Of a stretch of DNA of 64,000 bases, positions 1 to 14,839 are shown in pieces. The stretch covers positions 6,652,820 through 6,716,819 of the forward strand of contig CM037843.1 in the NCBI GenBank assembly GCA_021234535.1. The letters are read 5' to 3'. The stretch's first letter is position 1, and each line of letters opens with the position of its first letter. Source of the stretch: Stichopus chloronotus (taxonomy: Eukaryota > Echinodermata > Holothuroidea > Aspidochirotida > Stichopodidae). The notes under the pieces were generated by a model. The model searched no databases. It was given only the letters and a program-made list of their open reading frames with translations, and was not told where the DNA came from. The position numbers were made by a program, and so were the translations under genes.

Positions 1-3000
1 AAGTATTATTTCGGTCCCTTAACTATGCTTGCTTCTACTCTTCTATCACATTTGTCAATTGCCAAATATGTTTAAACTCGATTTTATTTTTCAATATAGC
101 AAATAATTCCATCACTAACGTTAGTCCAATTATTTAAGCCAAGGGCAGTTGGTCTTAATAGACACACGGTACCTTTTAACACCAGCTGATTTTATATTCC
201 GTGACGCTAGTTTTCCTTTGGAAGTCACATTTTTAATACGTTGGTCATGTAAACCATAACAAAATTGTAACAAGACAAAATGCATGAATTCAAAATCAAT
301 AAAAGGAGTTAAATATTACAACTTCAGGCTATAGTGGTCCTTTAGAAGATACCGTAGAAAATACGTTTTGTCACAGCTCTGTGAACAGGGCGTTTTGGAG
401 TGCAAATTAACGTTTACTGGACCTAATGTTATATGTCTGTATTAGCCGTGAACAGAGGTCCTACCGCGAAGTTCATGCTAGAAATCTAAACTAAAATATC
501 TCGTTAATATCGATTGGCGTACAGTCAATATTCATCTCATTCCTGATTAGAGTATTCTCTTAACTTAGTTATTGCAACAATTTATCTGAATATTTCGATA
601 TCGTGTATGACGAAAGTACAAATTTCGCCCGAAACACGATGTCCCTACGGAGGCCTTTGGTATCCATCAAATATGCAGTTATCACGATCAGTGTTTTTCA
701 TGTAACAACCAGTGAAAACCTTCGACAAGGACTGCATAACTCCTTTTTAAGATAAAGCATTTTCAATAAAAGCAGTGATCAAATAGCAAATTTTTAGTTC
801 AGTTTTATGATGTCAGCGGATATGTTGAAGGAATTTTCATGCTCCTTTATCGATGACGAGTTAGGCCTATTCAAAAATGATTCTATAATTGTCAATACTT
901 ACACTAATTCTTATTTACACATTGGAGAAAGTGTCATGATCTCAGAGGTTCTTCAAATGGATTTATTCTATTTGACAATATCAAAATATATTGTGGAGAC
1001 ATTTAACAAAAAGAGCAACGAAGTTTGTTTGAAGTGAAACATTAGTTGACTCGGTGGGCTATCATTTTGCCGGTTCTTTTTAATTTGAATGTAAGCTCTC
1101 TTAATCAATCTGCAACACGATTACTGAAAAGATAGTGAGCCTCGGTTTTATATTCCAAAGTTAATCATCCTCAAATAAAATCAGTCATTATAAATCCAGG
1201 CAAATATGTTTTATTGAGCAACAGTCACTGTCACGGTCAACAAAGCTGACATATAAGGAGTACGGGAAGTGATTGGGGCCGAACATTTTGATCTCCAATG
1301 TGAGATTAAGCATAACATTCTCCAGTCACACATCAAATGGTTCTTTTAGCAATTATTATTTTGCTATAACTTACAGGTATCTTGAAATGTGCCATCCAAA
1401 TAAGTTCATACTCATAAATACAACCTATCAAAATCGAGTCAAATCCTTCTTTTTTTTTGAACCACATTTATTCCCAACAAAAACGACAGAATTGTAGGGG
1501 GTGGTATGGGGGGGGGGGTGAAGAGGGTTCTTTCTCGAAAGGAAATAGAAACGTAACCTTTTGCAATCACCTATCAAAGGTCAGAAGAATGTTTCTTTTG
1601 TCGTCATAGGATATTTTCAGAAAATATTTATTTTGCTATTGGTTATCTTGGAATACCCTGTCCATTGTGAGGTCGTAAAAGTTGATCTGATATTTCCTAA
1701 GTTGTCGTTTGAAAATCAAATGTTAATAAATTGGTGATATTGGAAAATAACGAAACGTAAAAAAAATAAATAGGTGAATGGTATATATATATATATAACA
1801 CGACGGAGGCCACTAAAAAGAGTCAGAAAAAATAACTTCAGTATGCATGTAGTTCATTAGCAGACACCGTAGGAAATACGCTCGGTTGCAGCTCTGTGAA
1901 ACGGCTTTGAGGAGGCCGAGATTTGCTGTTTATTGGACCTAATGTTATAACTCGTAATTGGTCTTGAACGGGAGGTCCTACCGTTAAAATATGCGAGAAA
2001 TAGCGGCTGTAATTTCTCATTCAGATGGATTGGTATGTGATCAATATCTATCTCATTCCTCGTAAGAGTATTCTATGAATGTATATATTGCAAAAATTCA
2101 TCTGAATGTTTCGTTATTTTAGATGACAAACGTACATATTTTGGCCTAAAAATGATGTGTCTACGGATGAATTTGGTATCCATCAAGCATTCAGTTGTCA
2201 CGATCGGTGCCTTCCTTATAACTACCTCTACGAACTTTGGGCAAAGACTTGATAACTCTGTTTAAGGTTTCCTTAAGGACTTCTCAAAAACTGTGATAAA
2301 AATGACACATTTTAAGATCAAATTTATGATATCAGATAATTCGTACAAAAATATTTGTGTAACTTTTTCAATTAGAGGTTTTTCTTTTCAAGTATGATTC
2401 TAGTTGTCGATACTTTAATGTTTACCTGCAAATTAGATTTACTGTTGTTATTTCATAAACTTGGTTTATTCTGTTGGAAAATATCAGTTACAAGTCAAGT
2501 TTGAAAGCCTCTTGCACAACATTGAGCGTTAACTACCTATTTATGAAGCAAACTTCATCAATTTGTAGCCATTGTCAACAAACAAGTGATACCATATGGT
2601 CACATTCTGTTTTCTCTCACAGCAGAAGATACAATCAACACTGATCACTGCAGAAGTCAAATCTTTGGTGAGCCGCAAGTTGCCTTACAACATACAGTAT
2701 GCCTAAATTTACGAAAGTATTATTTTGGCCCTTTTATTATGCTTCCTTATACTATTCTATCACCTTTGTCAATTGCAAATTATGTTTACAATCGATCTGA
2801 TTTTTTAATATAGCAAATAATTTCATCATAAACATTAGTCCAAATAGTTAAAGCCAAGGGCAGTTGGTGTTAAGAAGCGCACGGTACCTTTTAACACCAG
2901 CTATTTTATATTTCGTAAGTTTTCCTTTGGAAGTCATATTTTTAGTACGTCGGTCATATTAACGATAGCAAAAATGTAACAAGACAAAATGCATGAATTC

Positions 3001-6000
3001 AAAGTCAATAAAAGGAGTTAAATATTACAACTTCTGGCTATAGTGGTCCTTTAGAAGATACCGTAGAAAATACGTTTTGTCACAACTCCGTGAAAAGGGC
3101 GTTTTGGAGTGCAAATTAACGTTTACTGGACCTAATGTTATATCGCTGTGTAAGCCGTGAACAGAGGTCCTACCGCATAGTTCATGCTAGAAATCTAAAC
3201 TAAAATATCTCGTTAACATCGATTGGTGTACAATCAATATTCATCTCATTCCTGGTTAGAGTATTCTCTTAACTTAGTTATTGCAAAACTTTGTCTGAAT
3301 ATTTCGATATCGTACATGACGAAAGTACAAATTTCGGCCGAAACACGATGTCCCTACGGAGGCCTTTTGCATCCATCAAGTATGCAGTTATCACGATCAG
3401 TGTTTTCCATGTAACAACCAGTAAGAACCTTCGACAAGGACTGCATAACTACCTTTTTTAGATAAAGCATTTTCAATAAAAGCAGTGATCAAATAGCACC
3501 TTTTTAGTTCAGTTTTATGAAGTCAGCGGATATGTTGAAGGAATTTTCATGCTCCTTTATCGATGACGAGTTAGGCCTATTCAAAAATGATTCTATAATT
3601 GTCAATACTTACACTATTCTTATTTACACATTGGAGAAAGTGTCATGATCTCAGTGGTTCTTCAAATGGATTTATTCTATTTGACAATATCAAAATATAT
3701 TGTGGAGACATTTAACAAAAAAAGAAACGAAGTTTGTTTTGAAGAAAAACATTGATTGACTCGGTTGGCTATATTTTGCCGGTTCTTTTTAATTTGAATG
3801 TAAGCTCTCTTGATCAATCTGCAACACGATTACTGAAAAGATAGTGAGCCTCGGTTTTATATTCCAAAGTTAATCATCCTCAAAGAAAATCAGCCATTAT
3901 AAATCAAAGCAAATATGTTTTATTGAGCAACATTCACTGTCACGGTCAACAAAGCTGACATATAAGGAGTACGGGAAGTGATTGGGGCCGAACATTTTGA
4001 TCTCCAATGTGAGATTAAGCATAACATTCTCCAGTCACTTATTAAATGTTTCTCATAGCAATTATTATAATGCTATAACTTACATGTATCTTGAAAGGTG
4101 CCACCCAAATAATTTCATACTCATAAATACAACCTGTAAAAGTCGAGCCAAACGCTTTTTTGAGTAACATTTATCCCAAAAAACGACAGAAATGTAGGGG
4201 GTGGTATGGGGAGGGGGCTGGAGAGGGTTCTTTCTCGAAAGGAAATAGAAACGTAACCTTTTTGCAGTCACCTATCAAAGGTCAGAAGAATGTTTCTTTT
4301 GTCGTCATAGGATACTTTCAGGAAAAAAATATTTTGCTATTGCTTATCTTGGAATACTCTGTCCATTGTGATGTAGTCAAAGTTGATGTGATATTCTTTA
4401 AGTTGTCGTTTAAAAATGACATGTTAATACATCGGTGATATTGAAAGATAGCGAAAGATAATAAAATAAAATATGTGAATGCTATACAGCACGACGGAGG
4501 CCACTAAAAAGAGTCAGAAAAAATAACTTCAGTATGCGTGTAGTTCATTAGAAGACACCGTAGGAAATACGCTCGGTTGCAGCTCCGTGAAACGGTTGTG
4601 AGGAGACCGAGATTTGCTGTTTATTGGACCTAATGTTATAACTCGTAATTGGTCTTGCACGGAGGGTCCTACCGTTAAAATATGCGAGAAATATATGCTG
4701 TAATTTCTCATTCGGATGGATTGGTATGTGATCAATATTCATCTCATTCCTCCTAGGGGTATTTTATGAATGTATATATGAAAAAATTTACCTGAATGTT
4801 TCGTTATTTTAGATGACAAACGTACAAATTTCGGCCTAAAAACGATGTGACTACGGATACATTTGGTATCCATCAAGTATTCAGTTGTGAAGATCAGTGC
4901 CTTTCTTGTAACTACCACTACGAACTTTGGGCAAAGACTTGATAACTCTGTTTAAGGTTTCCTTAAGGACTTCTCAAAAGCTGTGATAAAAATGATACAT
5001 TTTAAGGTCAAATTTATGATATTAGATAATTCGTACAAAAATATTTGTGTAACTTTTTCAATTAGAGATTTTTCTTTTCAAGTATGGTTCTAGTGGTCGA
5101 TACGTTAGTGTTTATTTGCAAAGAAGAGAGACTGTCGTAATTTCATGAACTTGATTTATTCTGTTGGAAAATATCAGTCACAAGGGGTACCGAAAGGTAC
5201 GAGGCTCCAACCCTGTTAGTGGGAAGTCAAGTTTGAAAGCCTCTTACACAATATCACAAACATTGAGCATTAACTACCTATTTATGAAGCAAACTTCATC
5301 AATTTGTAGCCATAAACAAACAAGTGATACCACATGGTCACATTTTGTTTTCTCTCACAGCAGAGGATACAATCAACACTGATCACTGCAGAAGTCAAAC
5401 CTTTGGTGAGTCGCAAGTTGTCTTACAACATACAGTATGCCTAAATTTACGAAAGTATTATTTTGGCCCTTTTATTATGCTTCCTTATACTATTCTATCA
5501 CCTTTGTCAATTGCAAATTATGTTTAAAATCGATTTGATTTTTAATATAGCAAACAATTTCATCATAAACATTAGTCCAAATAGCTAAAGCCAAGGGCAG
5601 TTGGTGTTAAGAAGCACACGGTACCTTTTAACACCAGCTACTTGATACTTCGTAAGTTTTCCTTTGGAAGTCACATTTTTAGTACGTCGGTCATATTAAC
5701 GATAGCAAAATGTAACAAGACAAAATGCATGAATTCAAAGTCAGTAAAAGGAGTTAAATATTACAACTTCTGACTATAGTGGTCCTTTAGAAGATACCGT
5801 AGAAAATACGTTTTGTCACAGCTCTGTGGACATGGTGTTTTGGAGTGCAAATTAACGTTTACTGGACCTAATGTTATATCTCTGTATAAGCCGTGAACAG
5901 AGGTCCTACCGCATAGTTCATGCTAGAAATCTAAACTAGAATATCTCGTTAAAATCGATTGGTGTACAATCAATATTCATCTCATTCCTGATTGGAGTAT

Positions 6001-7860
6001 TCCCTTAACTTAGTTATTGCAATACTTTGTCTGAATATTTCGATATCGTACATGACGAAAGTACAAATTTCGGCCAAAACACGATGTCCCTACGGAGGCC
6101 TTTGGTATCCATCAAATATGCAGTTATCATGATCCGTGTTTTTCATGTAACAACCAGTAAGAACCTTCGACAAGGACTCCATAACTCCCTTTTTCAGATA
6201 AAGACTTTTCAATAAAATCAGTGATCAAATAGCACTTTTTTAGTTTAGTTTTATGATAGCAGAGGATATGTTGAAGTCATTTTCATGCCCTTTACCGAAA
6301 AAGAGTTAAACTATCTAAACATGATTCTATAATTGTCAATACTAAAATTAATGCTTATTTACACATTGGAGAAAGTGTCATGATCTCAGTGGTTTTTCAA
6401 ATGGATTTAATCTATTTGAAAATATCAAAATATTTGGAGAACCTAATATACAGAGTAACGAAGTTTGTTTGACGTGAAACATGAGTTGACTCGGTGGGCT
6501 ATCATTTTGTCGCTTCTTTGTTAATTTGAATGTACTGGCTCTCTTGATCAATCTGCAACACGCTTACGGAAAAGATAGTGAATCTCGGTTTTATGTTCCA
6601 AAGTTAATCATCCTGATTAAACTCAGCCATTGTAGATCCAGCCAAATATGTTTTATTGAGCAACATTCCCTGTCAGCAAAACTGACATATAAGGAGTGTG
6701 GGAAGTGGACCGGAAGATTTTAATCTCAAATGTGACTAGATTAAACATAACATTCACCAGTCACTCATAGTAATTGCTATAAATTATATGTATCTTGAAA
6801 TGTGCCATCCAAATAATTTCATACTCATAAATACAACCTATAAAAGTCGAGCCAAATGCTTTGTTGAACAACATTCAGCTCCAACAAAAACGACAGAATT
6901 GTAGAGGCGGTATAGGGGAAGGGGGCTGGAGAGGGTTCTTTTGCGAAAGAAAATAGAAACATAACCTTTTGCAGTCGCCTATCAAAGTTCCAGAGAATGT
7001 TTCTTTTGTTGTCATAGGATATTTTCAGAAATTATATATTTTGCTATTGCTTATCTAAGAATACCGTGTCCATTGTGATGTAGTAAAAGTTGATCTGATA
7101 TTCCCTAATTTGTCTGTTGAAAATCCCATGTTAATACATTGGCCATATTGGAAAATAGCAAAACGTAATAAAATATGTGAATGCTATATGGCAAGAGGCC
7201 AGTAAAAGGAGTCAGAACAAAAGAAAACGTAAGTATGCATGAAGTTCATTAGAAGGCACCGTAGGAAATACGCTCGGTTGCAGCTCTGTGAAACGGCTGG
7301 GAGGAGACCGAGATTTGCTGTTTATTGGACCTAATGTTACAACTCGTAATTGGTCTAGCACGGAGAGTCCTACCGTGAAAATATGCCAGAAATATATGCT
7401 GTAATTTCTCATTCAGATGGATTGGTATGTGATCAATATTTACCTCATTCCTCGTAAGGGTATTCTATGAATGTAGATATTGCAAAAAATTATCTGAATG
7501 TTTCGTTATTTTGATGACAAACGTACAAATTTCGGCCTAAAAATGATGTGACTACGGATACATTTGGTATCCATCAAGTATTCAGTTGTGAAGATCAGTG
7601 CCTTCCTTATAACTTCCTCTACGAACTTTGGGCAAAGACTCGACAACTCTGTTTAGGGTTTCCTTAAGGACTTCTCAAAAGCTGTGATAAAAATGATACA
7701 TTTTAAGGTCAAATTTATGATATTAGATAATGCGTAGAAAAATATTTGTGCAACTTTTTCAATGAGAGATTTTTTTCAAGTACGATTCTAGTGGTCGATA
7801 CTTAAATGTTTATCTGCAAATTAGAGTGACTGTTGTAATGTCATCAACTTGGTTTATTCC
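1..7860. repeat. tandem array of a 2.7 kb higher-order repeat unit
   Basis: Three units follow each other head to tail: 1-2714 (cut by the window edge), 2715-5452 and 5453-7860. The last lacks roughly its final 300 bp. Shared landmarks such as AGTTTTATGA occur at 801, 3511 and 6247. Each unit has two diverged halves: ACCGTAGAAAATACG near 349, 3059 and 5795 corresponds to ACCGTAGGAAATACG near 1865, 4558 and 7257, with similar flanking order (GGACCTAATGTTATA, GGTCCTACCG, TTTGGTATCCATCAA). Long reading frames are absent. Differences between units include a (TA)n run at about 1783-1797 and a roughly 33 bp insertion at about 5182-5226. Confidence 0.93.
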
Positions 7861-8416
7861 AAATTTCTTCCAATTTACGTTCTCTGCTCATTGCAGAACA
7901 GAACTATATAGGTCAACTTTCAACGAGTAAGGCATTTATTGGCCTATATTACTCCGATTGTTAAATAAAATTCCTGCTTGCAAATAAGCAGCCTAGTACC
8001 ATTAATACTTTGGGTTTTGAATATGCAAAGGAAATGTATTCAAAATAGTCTACCCAACTTGTGTTACATGTGACTGCTGTTTTCTACCTCTGTTCCTCTC
8101 CACTTTACTCCGTTAGCTTTTGCCAACCTCGGGGATATATTGCTTATCTCTATGATGACACAGTGATCAGTGTTGGTTGCTAAAGTTCACACCAATTGTG
8201 TTCACAACCTCAACTACTCCAATAAGAAGCTTGTTGACGTCAGCCTCACAGTTTGATTTCAAGTGCATATTTTTAAAGGTCTTCTAGAAAAGTGTCAGCA
8301 CTTTAACTACATTGGGCTTTAAACATTACACCATGTGTCATCATTCCCAAAAAACTAAGCATTCAAAACCCCTCGCTGATATTTTCATCGGTTTTCAATT
8401 TCAGGAAAGTTTACCG
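7861..8416. other. unique-looking non-coding stretch next to the satellite edge
   Basis: Similarity between the tandem units ends at about 7860. From here to the next minisatellite I see no reading frame, splice pattern or repeat that I can support. Confidence 0.5.
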
Positions 8417-8673
8417 GAGATTAGAATTCACTGTGATTAGAATTTATTGTTATTGCAAGTAACTGTGATTAGAATTAATTGTGATTACAGTGATTACTTG
8501 ATCAGAATTGACTGTGATTAGAATTCATCGAGATTAGAATTTACTTCGATTAAAATTCATTTTGCTTGGAAGTCATTGATTAGAATTGAGATTACAATTC
8601 ATTGTGATCAGAATTCATTCTGATTAGAATTTATAGTAATCAGAATTGAATGTAATTAGAGTTCATTGTGATA
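8417..8673. repeat. 16-bp minisatellite, consensus TGTGATTAGAATTCAT
   Basis: About fifteen degenerate copies of a 15-17 bp unit related to TGTGATTAGAATTCAT run through this stretch, with GATTAGAATT or GATCAGAATT recurring at nearly regular spacing. Copies differ by substitutions and small indels. Confidence 0.85.
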
Positions 8674-11640
8674 TGGGTTTAGTGGGAATTTCAGAGGAGG
8701 AAGTTATCTCAAGAACTTAAAGCAGAAAAGTTTGATGTATGCTGAACACAGTAGAGTAGAGAGAAATGGCAACAACGAGAAACAGCACAAATTTTAAGAT
8801 TCTTTTAATTTTTATTTCAGCTTCAAGATCCATTAACTTTGGGAAAAATAACCACTATCTTACTGTTCTCGGGTTCAGAGAGGTTAAGGGTGGCCAAAAC
8901 AAATGTTCTTCAGGAGGGAGGAATTGAAAGTCCCAGAAAATGACAGATTAAATAGTCTGCAAAAATATAAAATAAACATCCATAAGAAAACAAGTCATGT
9001 ATAGATGCCCTGAAGTGCTCATATATCATGGTATGGATGCTCCAACTAGACTGTTCATTTCCAGGCATTTTCATGTATAAAACTCTCAAAGCAACTTTCC
9101 AACTGAAGCAACTTTCCAGATTTTCTTCATACAAAAAGGAAAAGAAATCAACACTGAGCTATCTCTCACAGAGGGCATACTTTAAGTATGATATTGCTGT
9201 AGGTTCTGCACTCTTTTCTTTGATTTCTGATTGTTTCAAGTATAATTCTTTGTTTTGTTTTTTTTTTCTTTAAAGTACAATACAGCTCACTTTCACAACA
9301 ATTTTACTTGCGATATCCATGGGATGAAGAATAAAAAAAAAATGTTGCTCATGTATTTCATAAAAGTCTTTGCATGTTTTTTTTCTTTTTACTGTACATG
9401 TTTGAAAAAAAACCATGGTAAAATTTTTGCAGACTCATGATTCACTAAATTTTTGAGAATACAATTCAGCAAAAAAGCACCCTGTGTAAAAAATCATTTA
9501 AAAAACAAACAAATAAACAACAACCTACAATCACTGGCTTGGAATATTTAAATTTGAAGGGTACACACAGAATGATCCCAACAGTTTACAGCACACTAAC
9601 AAAATAAGCTGAACAAAACTATTCCAAAACAAATATGGAAAAGCATCAGAAAGCCATGTCCACATCCACAGTTGAGAGGGTGAAGGGGAGGGGCATTGCC
9701 CTCTAAACACTTTTCTTGGGGGTGAGGAAATCATCAACATTATGTTTCATGTAATGGGTCATCCCCATATTTCTATATTGTACCCAATTCCCCGGCAGTC
9801 TGACCAAGCTATGGGTCTGCAGAAAGCATACAGTGAGTTTTCTTCTTCATCATATTATAATAACACATTCTTATCGTAAAACATCTCCAATTTGAACATC
9901 TCTCTCTCGTGAAATTGCTCCGTTCGTAGGATAGCTGACAACTGACATGACTACAAATCTAGAAACGGCTTTTGTTATAGTAACATTCAAAAAAAAAAAT
10001 CTAGCCATCAGATTTGATTTAGGCACTGTGTATGGTAAATAGATTGGTGGGGAATTCACAGCCTGCAACTCATAAATGTTGAGTGAGATGCTGCAGCACT
10101 ATGTTCATTCTCATAGCAATTTCAACTGCTCGCTTGGTGTACTACACACTCATTGATTCATTAACTTCTAACGATAAATTTACTAATTCATATTCAAAAC
10201 TGGGTTGGGTCTGAAGAAGAAAAAACAAAAAAAACAATGTGACAGTTGTACAGTGATTTGAACACAAAAGGGTACTGTCAACCAACAAGCCATTTTTCTT
10301 TGGTCAAAAGAGAAGACAATCTGAAATTTACGATAATATCCTCAATTTTCAAGTACAAAATATGTTAATTAGGTGATACAATCACTTTTTTTTTAAATAA
10401 GATTCCTGCACAATAAGGACAATAACATTTCATGACTTGTCCATGACTTATTTCATGACCTTTACATGACCGTTTCATTATTCATTATTCATCATGCAAT
10501 GTTCATGATAGAAAGCAATTTTTTTTTTTTTGCTTAAATTGTAAAAAGAGATAAGCAGTCTGTTCTAAATTTCATGACTCTCTCTCACTTTCACAAGATT
10601 TCATGAGTTTTCCAGGCTACGGGAACCCCGTTTAAATAAAGTGCAACTTCCACATATCCCATACAAGCAGGAGACAGCGAAACAGCATTGCCTTCCTAAA
10701 CATTGAGCTATTCTATTTAATTCTACATGATCAATTAAGATGATTATAAAATCTTTAAAATTATTCATTATATGAAATATTTGTCTATATGGGTCTTTTC
10801 TATGATTGGTGACATCATGGTGATGAGTTTAATACTTAATTCAAATACTTTTTAGGACTTGTAATGCTGAAAGGAGGACCTTCTCTGCCACGATATAAAC
10901 AAAAATGTTTCATACAGGAAGACCTTTTTATTGAAAATAAAAACAATGCTGCCACTGTAACAGTCATTCTCAAAACTGGTAACAAAAGACAAAGCAATTA
11001 ACCTATCCAAATACTTTGATATGAAACAGGGTACCTGCTGGCTTTTGATATGATCCATAACTAATTACACATCCTCTCATTGATACATAAGACTAATTTT
11101 AAATTCGGTAAATATTAAATTCAAACCACACATTAGTTCATGCATGCAACAATCTTCGCTACATTCAAATTCAGTTTCAAAGTCGTCAACGGAGGATCCA
11201 AGCAGTCGTTGTTACTGCGGAAACACACAAGATTGGATTCAACCATTGGCACAAGCTGCCTTCGTGCAAATTCGTGACTGCACCACAATCGCTCCTTGTC
11301 GGCATAAGCTAAACAGACTAGGCTCGGGCGACTGAGTCGACTCTACTCCAGTCGCAATCCGGTCTACTTTCCTCAGAGCCACGACTCCTGTGGAGTTTAT
11401 AAAACTAAACCATTCACAAAGATCAAATTTTGTACATGCTTAGCAGTTTGAATTAACGTTCTTTGGTACGATTAATAAATTACAATGTCAAGAACAATCC
11501 TGTCTTTAACTATAAGTATGTAAAGTTGCCAGTTGTCTCTAATACTTCATCGAAAAAAAAAAAAATGCTTATGATCCCTACATTCGATATGCGATAACTC
11601 CTGCTCAAAATATGACCTCATAAAAGTGTAGGCAGCAGTT
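8674..11640. other. non-coding, homopolymer-rich region; degenerate CATGAC-repeat element at 10430-10640
   Basis: No exon was recognised. Many A and T runs of 8-12 bases are present. At 10430-10640 short TTTCATGAC-like motifs recur (CATGACTTGT, CATGACTTAT, CATGACCTTT, CATGACCGTT), followed by TTTTCCAGGCTACGGGAACCCC. This pattern resembles a widespread non-autonomous DNA element with CATGAC repeats, but its other end is not visible. The region may be 3' flank or long 3' UTR of the minus-strand gene. Confidence 0.4.
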
Positions 11641-11689
11641 ACGACATCATCGGAACCGATGACAAGTAGGACTCATGAGATGCTTCAGA

Positions 11690-11995
11690 GTTGCAACTCC
11701 TTGGCGGCAAGTGCTCGACTCCACAAAACTCTTAGAGTCACCTGAGCTCATATCGGACAGACTTCGTGCTAGTTCTTTACTAAAGCATTTATTGTCACAA
11801 AGAGCTGAGGTGCCTGTGAGCAAATTCTTAACTCCAGCAAACTCGCTTATTGTGAGCATGCGGTGAGCAGTTTACATGGGTATTTTTCACTCCACCACGA
11901 TTGCGTATCGTCAGTGGTGGGCTGGGCAGACTGTGTGCAAATTCTGTACTCCAGCATAATTGCACATGGTCAACATGAGTCCGAGCAGTCTATTA
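11690..11995. repeat. 59-bp degenerate minisatellite
   Basis: Units of about 59 bp carry the pattern GTGCAAATTCTGTACTCCAGCA, then AATTGCACATGGTCAACATGAGT, then GAGCAGT. GAGCAGT/GGGCAGA/GAGCAGT landmarks sit near 11865, 11923 and 11982. Two older units precede them, and a diverged related unit occurs near 11255-11320. Confidence 0.55.
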
Positions 11996-14839
11996 TTTCC
12001 AGTCTATCCATCAGCAAAGTTACTTGTGGCTGTAGCTTAGACTTCTCTCTTAGGATAATCCTATTTCTCATTCACCTCCACAAAATACTGAGAATGTCGA
12101 GCACACATTTCAAAATCACAGCTTCAGACAAGTCATAAAGTACATTATGTCATAACTGGCCGGAACTCAGCAAATATTGTCATTTCCCTAGTCATTTTGC
12201 GCAGTTTAAAGATAGATAACAGCGACCCCAATGAACATTTTTAAATTTTTCATCTTTGCTTTTTTTTTTCTTTCTTTTCAAGCTTGTGCATTTATAAGGT
12301 TTTTGTTTTATCAAGATAGCGAAGGTTACCACAGCTTTATGGAAGCAAACAGCGGTTGTATATTTCTTCCTAGTCCCTTCACAATCTCAACATGAGCTGA
12401 ATATTTGCTGAGCGAAGCTGACCATCATTAATATGCTGACAAGACAAACAAACAAACATGATAAAGACCCCCTATATCTTCACCACCCCTCCAGCTTGGC
12501 CAGTTGCTCTCCTAGAGTATAAAGTGTATTGTACTTAATGGCTTGTTTGCCAGCACAATCAGTTCACCACTTAGTGACTTTATTAATTCAGTGATGTGCC
12601 TTTTACATGACACAAGTTCATGCCACCCTGGTCTGTTTTAATAACATTGGTTACATGTCCTATCTCAGTCTTACCCTACAACTTGCAAATATTGATTGCT
12701 TGTCATAAATACAAATCACTTTCATAAACTGTACAATTGTAAGTTTTGTTTGATGTTTAGTTTCTGGAATGCAAATTTTTAGGGTGGCAATGTTACTGTC
12801 TTCAAAACTAATCATTCTTGGCAAAAAAAAAAGAAAAAATAAAAACCTATCAGTTCAATGAAGATTGCTGGATTAACACAAGAAAAGAAATAAAAAAAGA
12901 AATAGCAAAAAGCCCCTCTGTATTGCACCATGCCACGTTAACATCAGCTTTTAATATATTGCTTTAACAAAAGGTATTATGAATATCTGTAACAGTGAAA
13001 TGGACACATGTAAAATTTCATATTTCAATCTCACATGATGAAGGGCTTACAGTAAACTCTTTTTTTCTTCTATCCACTTCAATAAAATGAAAAAAAAAAA
13101 GCAACAGAAAAACAGTCAAAAGGAAAGCATGGAACAGTCTTCATTTCAAGCGATACAAAAACAGAACAGAGGCATAGCAAAACACCCCAAAAAAAGATGA
13201 AAACAGAATATCTAAAAATAACCAAATTTTTCAGAAGAGGCAACATATTTGATTCCCCCCTCCCATGAAGTCCTATGTTTTGAACCAAAAACAGGCGAGA
13301 TTGCACAAGCACACAAGTTTGTAATGCTATCTCGAATGCACAGGTCCACGAACAGATTTGTTCTGAGGGAAATGAGTAAAACTAAAATATTTTAGACACC
13401 CACTCAAACATACTTGCTCTAATACATTAAATTGTAGTACTTGCAACTGATGCAAATGTGTTTACAATCATATGGTGGTTGGTCAATTTAATTAGGCATG
13501 CTCAGGAATGAGATATGAGGGCAATGACTGCAGCAATTAATACTATCAATTTATACATCCTACAGTGGACTGCATGAGGACCGTTTTTCCGTAGGCTGGT
13601 CTGACCATCATCACATGAGGACTAATATATTCATGCTAAATTAGTTTGTATTCTAAGGGACGGGACCAGCTGTTGGGAGTGTAGAAACTCCTACGAATTA
13701 CTCTTTTTTTTTTGCTTTATTTTTGCTTTGGGAATAATAATACACAGAAAACTCTCATGGTGTGTCATTTCTTGCTTGGTTGACATCAACAAGTTTCAAA
13801 GAATTTCATTGTGAGGCCAGAGGTATGATCATTCTGCCAGAATGTACTAAATGCCGTATAAAGTAGGTCCAAGTTGAAACAGCATCAGCATACAATTAGA
13901 CAAATCCATTTAAACTGCCTGCTGAAATAAGAGAGCTAGGACATCAACCACAAGCTAAGCTCCGGAGTTCCCTTCATGAAGCTTTTCATGACACTCTTGT
14001 GATCACAGTCTTGAAGGGGAACCCACCATTATATTACATCAGCATCAGCTTTTGGTACCACTAAGCCTTTCTCTTTAACTCAACTTTACACAAGACGAAT
14101 GAATTTATCTTAAATCAGAGGGATTGAACACTACTATTTGCAACATTCAAAAGACTGCAACATAGCTCTCATAGCTACACAGTGGACACCAGTAGATACT
14201 TTCAACTAATAGATCACAGATATGCAGGACTCTATTTCACCTGACGACAGCATAGGGGTGTGTGGTTCTGCCATAAAGTGCAGGAGGCACTAATTCAAAG
14301 GTAACAGGTGTGACCCGTACATTATTTGGTCAGCCATGAGTGACTGAATGGATGCACAAGCAGGTCGTGACAAGGACTCTCTCTCCGGTAATTTCAGTTT
14401 AAGGAAAACTTTATTCTGAGGAAGGAAGGGAGGAGGTACATAAACAGAACACCAAAAGTCATGTGTGAACATCCCGGCAGCCAGCCTACAATGAAGTCCG
14501 TCTTGTAGAAATCAATAGTACTGTTATGTGAAGATGGCAAAGTCACTATAGAGTGAATATTCAGAAATTTTGAGACATTTCATTGGTTGATATGCTAAAT
14601 ATATACGAACCTTGTCATACGGTTTCCCTCACTAGAATCTTTGGCATTAGCACCAATGATAATTTTTACTCTCTGATTTACTTGACTGATATTGAAAGGA
14701 TAGCGATAGTATGTATAGGATGCAGGGTCGGGTGGGGGTAGAGACCAGATCTGGGGAAGAGGCACAAGAATGCACCATCAATGTGATCCTATCACACATG
14801 CCATCATATGGCCCCTGACAAAAACACACACTTCTTACT
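11996..14839. other. non-coding region, no gene recognised
   Basis: Short open frames here show no domain, splice context or codon pattern that I can defend. A and T homopolymers are frequent. The stretch is downstream of the NPAS-type gene. Confidence 0.4.

Noticed and set aside
807..7412. Many short frames in the first 8 kb, some recurring with similar peptides
   Set aside because: They recur because the 2.7 kb unit is repeated. They are not conserved in frame between units (frameshifts between copies), so a gene is unlikely.
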